The translations under genes and the position numbers were made by a program. A stretch of DNA of 64,000 nt from Spirochaetota bacterium (GTDB lineage: Bacteria > Spirochaetota > UBA4802 > UBA5550), in assembly GCA_025457915.1 (NCBI GenBank), contig JALOTL010000004.1, positions 62,001 through 126,000 on the forward strand, given 5' to 3'. Shown here one piece after another: positions 59,416-64,000 of the stretch (within the stretch, counting starts at the first letter, position 1; each line of letters begins with the position of its first letter). The notes under the pieces are model-generated. The model was given only the letters and a program-made list of their open reading frames with translations, did not search any database and was not told the DNA's origin.

Positions 59416-59432
59416 AATATTGTATCAATATT
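59416..59432 (+). promoter_or_regulatory. Perfect inverted repeat before fliK-like gene
   Basis: AATATTG (59416-59422), TAT, CAATATT (59426-59432) ends 5 bp before the GAGGAA ribosome site and 15 bp before the GTG start. It could be an operator or a leader hairpin of the hook operon. Confidence 0.4.
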
Positions 59433-59447
59433 CATAAGAGGAACGAC

Positions 59448-60830
59448 GTGAACCTTAACCAGATAATATTAAGGAAAAATGTTTCCGCTGAAACGCAGAG
59501 ACCGGAACACTCCTACGGAAAGGAAGCCCTTCCATCGTCGAATTTTTTTGACATTCTCAAAAACGAGGTGAAGGCGGCCGGCCTCCCGGAAATCGGAAGC
59601 GAGACGCGCCTGCCTGACGCGGCGGAAAGGCCCGCCAGGGATTCCGCGAGCGACAGGATGGACGCAAAAAAAGAAGCCGGGTGGAACGACAGTCCGGCCC
59701 CCGAGCATGCCGCCCACGATGAAAAAACCGAAAAGCCGCGGGAGCAGGAAACCACCGCCCTTAAAAGCGGCACGGATGAAGCGAAAAGCGCCGAGAAAAA
59801 AACGGAAGCCGGTACCGGAGACGGCGTGAACAGGAATGAAACGCTTCAGAAAAAACCCGGACTCGAAGAACCGCATAAAAAAGAAACAAAACCAAAAATG
59901 AAACCCATGGAAAACGACTGGACCATACAGCTTTCAGGGATTCTCGACGGGATATCCTCTCTTCTCTCGGGCATAAAAAAAGACGAGGCCGGCCAGTCAA
60001 AACTCCTGCCCGGGCACGGGGAACAGGCCGGATTCAACAAATCCGCGGCGCACGACGCCCAGATCAAGAAGCTGATGGAAGCGATAAAATCCTCCCTTGA
60101 CAGAATCGATCTCGGGAATATTGAAAAAAAAGGACCGGCAGGACTCAGGGAATCGATCGCGGGCATCAGGGAAATCATTACAAGGATGAATTCCGCGAAA
60201 AACAGGGGGCCGGAGTCGCAGCTGGCCGCCAGGGACCAGTCCCTGATTTCAGAACTTAAAGAGGCGCACGTAAAAATTGAAACGATCGCCGGCGCCCTCA
60301 AGAACGAAAAATTCGACCATTCTTTCAAGCATGAATTCGGAGAGGCCGGCGCGAATAGCGGATCATCCAGGAACGGGTCAGCGAGGTCCGCCGACGCCGG
60401 GATCATACAGAGGGGGATACCCTTCAGGGAGCACCTGAATGAAATAATTGAAAACGCCAGGATCACCGTGAAAGACGGCCAGAACGGAACATTCCACCTC
60501 AGGCTCCATCCGAAAGAGCTGGGGGTCGTGAGGGTGAACCTCGGCCTCGAACAGGGCGTGGTGCACGGCAGGTTCCTCGTCGAAAGCCAGGAGGCAAAGG
60601 AGCTCATAATGTCAAACCTCTCGGCGGTCAGGGAACAGCTGACAGAGGCGGGAATATCCGTCGGAGAATTCCAGGTGAACGTGAGCGACCACAGCAACAG
60701 GTCCTTCGGCGAGAAGGAGGACTCCGGAAACGCGGCGGCCGTCATGAATGAACAGTTCGAAGAAATACTTGCGGAATACGAAAGCAACGCGGCCGCACTT
60801 CACAACGGCAGCATCAATCTGATCATATAG
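59448..60830 (+). CDS. fliK: Flagellar hook-length control protein FliK-like
   Basis: 460 residues from a GTG start with GAGGAA directly upstream. The N-terminal ~300 residues are low-complexity, hydrophilic and rich in Lys, Glu, Ala and Ser, as in FliK export substrates. Residues about 325-410 form the Flg_hook domain: GQNGTFHLRLHPKELGVVRV, then NLGLEQGVVHGRFLVESQEA, then LREQL-like NLSAVREQLTEAGI and FQVNVSD. It acts as a ruler that switches export specificity when the hook is complete. It is immediately followed by flgD (9 bp) and flgE, matching the spirochaete hook operon order. Confidence 0.88.
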   Translation: MNLNQIILRKNVSAETQRPEHSYGKEALPSSNFFDILKNEVKAAGLPEIGSETRLPDAAERPARDSASDRMDAKKEAGWNDSPAPEHAAHDEKTEKPREQETTALKSGTDEAKSAEKKTEAGTGDGVNRNETLQKKPGLEEPHKKETKPKMKPMENDWTIQLSGILDGISSLLSGIKKDEAGQSKLLPGHGEQAGFNKSAAHDAQIKKLMEAIKSSLDRIDLGNIEKKGPAGLRESIAGIREIITRMNSAKNRGPESQLAARDQSLISELKEAHVKIETIAGALKNEKFDHSFKHEFGEAGANSGSSRNGSARSADAGIIQRGIPFREHLNEIIENARITVKDGQNGTFHLRLHPKELGVVRVNLGLEQGVVHGRFLVESQEAKELIMSNLSAVREQLTEAGISVGEFQVNVSDHSNRSFGEKEDSGNAAAVMNEQFEEILAEYESNAAALHNGSINLII

Positions 60831-60839
60831 GAGCCGAAG

Positions 60840-61385
60840 ATGAAAATCGAAATGTCCGCCGCCGATAAGTCGAAGGCGGCAGTCCAGGCCGATGAATCGA
60901 ACAAGAAACTGGGAAAAAGGGGCGTAAACCAGGGAGGCAACCTTGGGAAGGAAGCGTTCCTGAAGCTCCTCATCACCGAGCTCAAACACCAGGACCCGAC
61001 CAGACCCATGGAGGACAAGGAGTTCATCTCGCAGATGGCGCAGTTTTCATCGCTCGAGCAGATGACCAACATCAACAAGGAAATGGAGTCGATGCTTAAA
61101 AGCACCAGGTCCACCGAGGCCTTCTCCCTGCTCGGCAAAAGGATCGAGGCCTTCAACCCGTCTACAAACATCAAGACGGCAGGTGTGGTGACCTCCGTAA
61201 TCAACAAGGAGGGCGATATCAGACTGAAGGTGGGCGAAACCGAGGTCTCTCTCGTTGACGTCCATGCGGTATACAGTACGGAAAACAGGAAGAAAGCGAA
61301 CAGGGAGGTTCAGCCGGTTGCTGGTCCAGAAAAATACATGGAGCACAGCACGAGAATAAATTCGTCGTTTATCAGCGAAAAATAA
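60840..61385 (+). CDS. flgD: Flagellar hook-capping protein FlgD
   Basis: 181 residues. The conserved N-terminal cap motif is LGKEAFLKLLITELKHQDPTRPMEDKEFISQMAQFSSLEQM (residues about 35-75), followed by LLGKRIEAFNP and a short C-terminal part (about 100 residues) with beta-strand pattern. It is shorter than enteric FlgD (about 230) because the Ig-like insert is reduced. FlgD caps the growing hook and lets FlgE polymerise. It has AGGAG before ATG, and flgE starts 20 bp after its stop. Confidence 0.94.
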   Translation: MKIEMSAADKSKAAVQADESNKKLGKRGVNQGGNLGKEAFLKLLITELKHQDPTRPMEDKEFISQMAQFSSLEQMTNINKEMESMLKSTRSTEAFSLLGKRIEAFNPSTNIKTAGVVTSVINKEGDIRLKVGETEVSLVDVHAVYSTENRKKANREVQPVAGPEKYMEHSTRINSSFISEK

Positions 61386-61405
61386 TTCACTAGGAGTTAT
61401 GCACT

Positions 61406-62779
61406 ATGATGCGAGCATTGTATTCAGGTGTTGCCGGTCTTAAGAACCATCAGACCAGGATGGATGTAATCGGCAACAATATTGCCAACGTCAACACCTA
61501 CGGCTTCAAGACAAGCCGGGTCACCTTCCAGGACATGCTGTCCCAGACGATAGCCGGCGCGGCCAAACCGGAGGAAAGCCGGGGCGGCGTCAACCCGAAG
61601 CAGGTGGGACTCGGCATGACGATCGCGTCGATCGACAAGATTTTCACGCAGGGAAGCCTCCAGACCACCGGCAACCAGACGGACCTCGCCATATCCGGCG
61701 ACGGATTCTTCGTCATCGCGGACGGCGACAAGAAATACTACACCAGGTCCGGAACCTTCGGCCTCGACAAGGACGGGAGCATGGTCAATCCGTCAAACGG
61801 CCTCAAGGTCCAGGGCTGGATGGCCAGGAGAGGCGAAAACGGCGAGATGGTCGTAAACCCGAGCGGCTCAACGGAAGACCTGATCGTTCCCATATACGGA
61901 AAGATAGACGCAAGGGAAACGAACAACATTAAATACAAATGCAACCTCGATTCCAGGACAAACATAGTGCCGCCCAACGCGACCGCGAAGATGAGGGCGT
62001 CGGCCGGCATCACGACGAATATAGACGTCTATGATTCGCAGGGAAAAGCCCACAGGCTGACAATGCTCTTCTGGAAAACCGGATTCAACCAGTGGAGCGC
62101 CTCGGCCGCGGTGACGGACTCCATGGGCCAGGTCACCCTCGATGTGCTGCCCGGCGCCGGACAGGCGAACCAGGCAAATCCGTCAAGCAGGATAAATCTC
62201 AAATTCTCTCCGGACGGCAAGCTCGTATCCGTGGGCGACGAATCCTCCGCGGATGAGCTCAACCAGGGCAAGCTTTCAGTAAAGGCGAACTACAGGGTTC
62301 CCGGCGATCCCACCGTGAGATCAATCGAGCTCAACCTCGGCAAAGCCGGCGTGCTCGAGGGCATAACTCAGTTCGCGTCCCAGACGACCACGAAGGCCGT
62401 GGAACAGGACGGCTACAACATGGGATACCTTGAATCATTCAACGTCGACAATTCCGGAAAGATTACCGGGGTCTACACGAACGGCACCAAGCAGTTCATA
62501 GGCCAGGTCGCCATGGCCGTTTTCACCAACCCGCAGGGGCTCACCGCGAACGGGGAGAACCTCTTCGAGGTCTCGAACAACTCCGGCCTGCCGAACGTGG
62601 GACCGGCGTCCGAGGCCGGCAGGGGAAAGGTTGTGGCCGGCACCCTCGAGATGTCGAACGTCGACCTCTCCGACCAGTTCACCGACATGATCGTCACGCA
62701 GAGGGGCTTCCAGGCGAACTCGAAATCGATCACGACATCGGACCAGATGCTGCAGGAGCTTCTTACCCTGAAACGCTGA
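61406..62779 (+). CDS. flgE: Flagellar hook protein FlgE with lysinoalanine cross-link residues
   Basis: 457 residues. The N-terminus MMRALYSGVAGLKNHQTRMD with VIGNNIANVNTYGFKTSRV and the C-terminus GTLEMSNVDLSDQFTDMIVTQRGFQANSKSI form the D0/D1 core. GNQTDLAISGDGFFVI is the usual signature. K166 and C179 (in YGKIDARETNNIKYKCNLDS) lie 13 residues apart at the site where Treponema FlgE forms an intermolecular Lys-Cys lysinoalanine bond (K165-C178). The only cysteine in the region is this one, so hook cross-linking is likely conserved. The operon ends here at a strong terminator; flbD, motA and motB do not follow. Confidence 0.96.
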   Translation: MMRALYSGVAGLKNHQTRMDVIGNNIANVNTYGFKTSRVTFQDMLSQTIAGAAKPEESRGGVNPKQVGLGMTIASIDKIFTQGSLQTTGNQTDLAISGDGFFVIADGDKKYYTRSGTFGLDKDGSMVNPSNGLKVQGWMARRGENGEMVVNPSGSTEDLIVPIYGKIDARETNNIKYKCNLDSRTNIVPPNATAKMRASAGITTNIDVYDSQGKAHRLTMLFWKTGFNQWSASAAVTDSMGQVTLDVLPGAGQANQANPSSRINLKFSPDGKLVSVGDESSADELNQGKLSVKANYRVPGDPTVRSIELNLGKAGVLEGITQFASQTTTKAVEQDGYNMGYLESFNVDNSGKITGVYTNGTKQFIGQVAMAVFTNPQGLTANGENLFEVSNNSGLPNVGPASEAGRGKVVAGTLEMSNVDLSDQFTDMIVTQRGFQANSKSITTSDQMLQELLTLKR

Positions 62780-62800
62780 TCGGGATAGCGGTTTAAACGT

Positions 62801-62851
62801 GAAATGAAAAAAGAAAGCCCGCCATACAGGCGGGCTTTCTTTTTTCATTTC
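62801..62851. terminator. Very strong bidirectional terminator after flgE
   Basis: A 23-bp perfect stem (62801-62823 with 62829-62851) with a 5-nt loop ATACA and a GCCCGCC/GGCGGGC core, flanked by A- and T-rich tracts. It ends the fliK-flgD-flgE operon and can also serve the convergent small membrane protein gene. Confidence 0.94.
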
Positions 62852-62912
62852 ATGAAGCCTTAAGGACAACAGGGAAATTATGATGCCCCTGCTACATCAA
62901 TTATATCCGCGT

Positions 62913-63152
62913 CTATTCAGCCTTTCCCTCTGCCTGAGGCGGGCAATCCCTCCCTGCCGTACAGATCTTGAACGGCAAGTAAGCGGGACAGTGTCCGGTT
63001 ACGGATGATTTAATCATCAACAGGCCAAGCACGAGAAGGATGACGAGCCCGAGAAATCCCGGCTCGATGATGATAATGTTTAAAAGAAAACCGACGCCCA
63101 GCAGAAACCTGATGTAGCGGTCTGTCATGCCCATATTCTTATTGTTGTCCAT
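62913..63152 (-). CDS. Small DUF2892-type membrane protein
   Basis: 79 residues from the ATG at 63152, chosen because GGAG lies 7-9 bp upstream; a longer frame reaching back to 63431 would run into the trpS leader with no signal. MTDRYIRFLLGVGFLLNIIIIEPGFLGLVILLVLGLLMIKSSVTGHCP fits DUF2892/YgaP-like inner-membrane proteins: N-terminal basic residues, two short membrane segments and a Cys-Pro pair (GHCPAY, then KICTAG). Function unknown. It is divergent from trpS. Confidence 0.8.
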   Translation of the reverse strand: MDNNKNMGMTDRYIRFLLGVGFLLNIIIIEPGFLGLVILLVLGLLMIKSSVTGHCPAYLPFKICTAGRDCPPQAEGKAE

Positions 63153-63310
63153 AATCAACTCCTGGAATAAATTAAATATTATGCCGGAACTGCCGGTTTC
63201 GACTGATTTATTTTCAGGAAAGGTTAAATAATCTGCAAGAAAAATTTTATTATTGACTATTTTTTTTCCGAAGAAATTCTCATCCATATTCCTGAAAGGC
63301 GGAACCAAAA

Positions 63311-64000
63311 ATGGCAAGAATATTATCCGGTATACAGCCCTCCGGCACTTTCCACATTGGCAACTATTTCGCAATGATGAAGCCGATGATAGAATTCCAG
63401 AGGGAACACGAGCTCTTCTGCTTCCTGGCAAACTACCATGCCATGACCACCATCCAGAAGGCCTCCGAGCTCGAATCGTATACCATCGAGGCCGCCATAG
63501 ATTTTTTGGCCCTCGGGCTCGATCCTGAAAAATCCCACTTCTGGGTGCAGTCGGACGTTCCAGAGGTGACCGAGCTCACATGGATCCTTTCCTGCCACAC
63601 CTCGCTCGGCCTGCTGGAACGGAGCCACAGCTTCAAAGACAAGGTCGCGAGGGGCATCGTGCCGAATTCCGGCCTGTACATCTACCCGATACTCATGGCC
63701 GCGGACATCCTCATCTTCAAGTCCGACATCGTGCCGGTCGGCAAAGACCAGAAACAGCACCTCGAGATAACCAGGGACATAGCCACAAGGTTCAACAACA
63801 CGTTCGGAGAAATTTTTACCGTGCCGGATCCCCTGATAGAGGACGAGATAGCGGTCATCCCGGGAACGGACGGCCAGAAAATGTCGAAGAGTTACGGCAA
63901 CACCATAGGAATGTTCGAAGATGAAAAAACCCTGAAAAAAAAGGTGATGAGGATAGTCACCGACTCGACGCCGGTAGAGGACCCCAAGGACCCTGAAAAG
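63311..64000 (+). CDS. trpS: Tryptophanyl-tRNA synthetase (5' part, truncated by window end)
   Basis: 230 codons are visible before the right edge; a complete enzyme is about 330. It begins MARILSGIQPSGTFHIGNYF, the class-I HIGH-type motif being HIGN. The KMSKS loop is intact (GTDGQKMSKSYGNT, about 190-203). YIYPILMAADILIF and VPVGKDQKQHLE are typical TrpRS sequence. GGCGGAA lies 7 bp before the ATG. It activates tryptophan and charges tRNA-Trp. No T-box or trp leader was seen upstream, only an AT-rich 158-bp spacer from the divergent gene. Confidence 0.96.
   Translation, partial: MARILSGIQPSGTFHIGNYFAMMKPMIEFQREHELFCFLANYHAMTTIQKASELESYTIEAAIDFLALGLDPEKSHFWVQSDVPEVTELTWILSCHTSLGLLERSHSFKDKVARGIVPNSGLYIYPILMAADILIFKSDIVPVGKDQKQHLEITRDIATRFNNTFGEIFTVPDPLIEDEIAVIPGTDGQKMSKSYGNTIGMFEDEKTLKKKVMRIVTDSTPVEDPKDPEK

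Noticed and set aside
62913-63431. 172-codon frame including the small DUF2892 protein
   Set aside because: The N-terminal 93 codons run opposite the trpS start and leader and have no family pattern. The start at 63152 with GGAG is much better.
1-64000. tRNA, rRNA, CRISPR arrays, insertion sequences, integrase or att sites
   Set aside because: None was recognised on either strand. No repeated spacers or terminal inverted repeats with a transposase were seen. Absence was judged by eye only.

Overview
The window reads as chromosomal DNA of a spirochaete (Spirochaetota), with no phage, plasmid or IS signature. The best single clue is the flagellar hook protein FlgE, which carries a Lys-N12-Cys pair (K166/C179) at the place where spirochaete FlgE is known to form its lysinoalanine cross-link. 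Other hints are many secreted lipoproteins with relaxed lipoboxes, FecR- and CsgG-like envelope proteins, a DUF115/Maf protein, a three-domain NifU, PAS-GHKL regulators and heavy AGG use for arginine. Base composition looks close to 50% GC in coding regions, with AT-rich spacers. The genus cannot be named from this sequence alone.

Layout. 1-1.8 kb: minus-strand Gld-type ABC exporter (ATPase, permease, start of a GldG-like protein). 2-4.7 kb: a cupin and a large LamG lipoprotein. 5-11.5 kb (plus): mutS2, then a compact run of KimA-like transporter, DedA protein and tatC. 11.6-13.3 kb (minus): a papain-family protease followed 22 bp later by a chagasin-family inhibitor. 13.7-16.7 kb: a Spy/CpxP-like small protein, and an MBOAT plus SGNH-like pair for polysaccharide acylation. 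16.9-19.7 kb: a SNF2 helicase. 19.8-28.6 kb: an acyl-CoA degradation locus (AMP-forming acyl-CoA synthetase, two thiolases, DmdC-like dehydrogenase, SDR, TetR regulator) containing an acyl-CoA dehydrogenase broken by an internal deletion. 28.6-34 kb: an ECF sigma factor, a nitrilase-family enzyme and an AT-rich group of small lipoproteins ending with a FecR protein.

34.6-37.3 kb: hom-thrC. 37.3-39.6 kb: an overlapping ECF sigma / membrane protein / CsgG-barrel cassette. 39.8-44.9 kb: DUF115 (Maf-like) protein, a transpeptidase PBP with PASTA domain, and a signal peptidase I with an unusual N-terminal extension. 45-48.8 kb: an XPB-N-terminal-like protein, two small unknown proteins and a receiver-like coiled-coil protein. 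49.2-52.8 kb (plus): an MltD-like transglycosylase whose LysM domain is interrupted by a frameshift at an A9 run, a 52-residue tatA, murA and a FlgF/FlgG-family rod protein. 52.8-56.2 kb (minus): a YdcF-like protein and the rrf2-nifU-nifS iron-sulphur cluster locus. 56.3-62.8 kb (plus): tcdA, a triple-PAS GHKL regulator, fliK-like, flgD and flgE, closed by a 23-bp-stem terminator. The window ends with a small membrane protein and the 5' part of trpS.

The most unusual items are the protease/inhibitor pair, the sigma/membrane/CsgG-barrel cassette whose two downstream products share a similar domain, the transglycosylase frameshift that exactly interrupts a LysM domain, and the signal peptidase fusion. 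No tRNA, rRNA, CRISPR array or insertion sequence was recognised.
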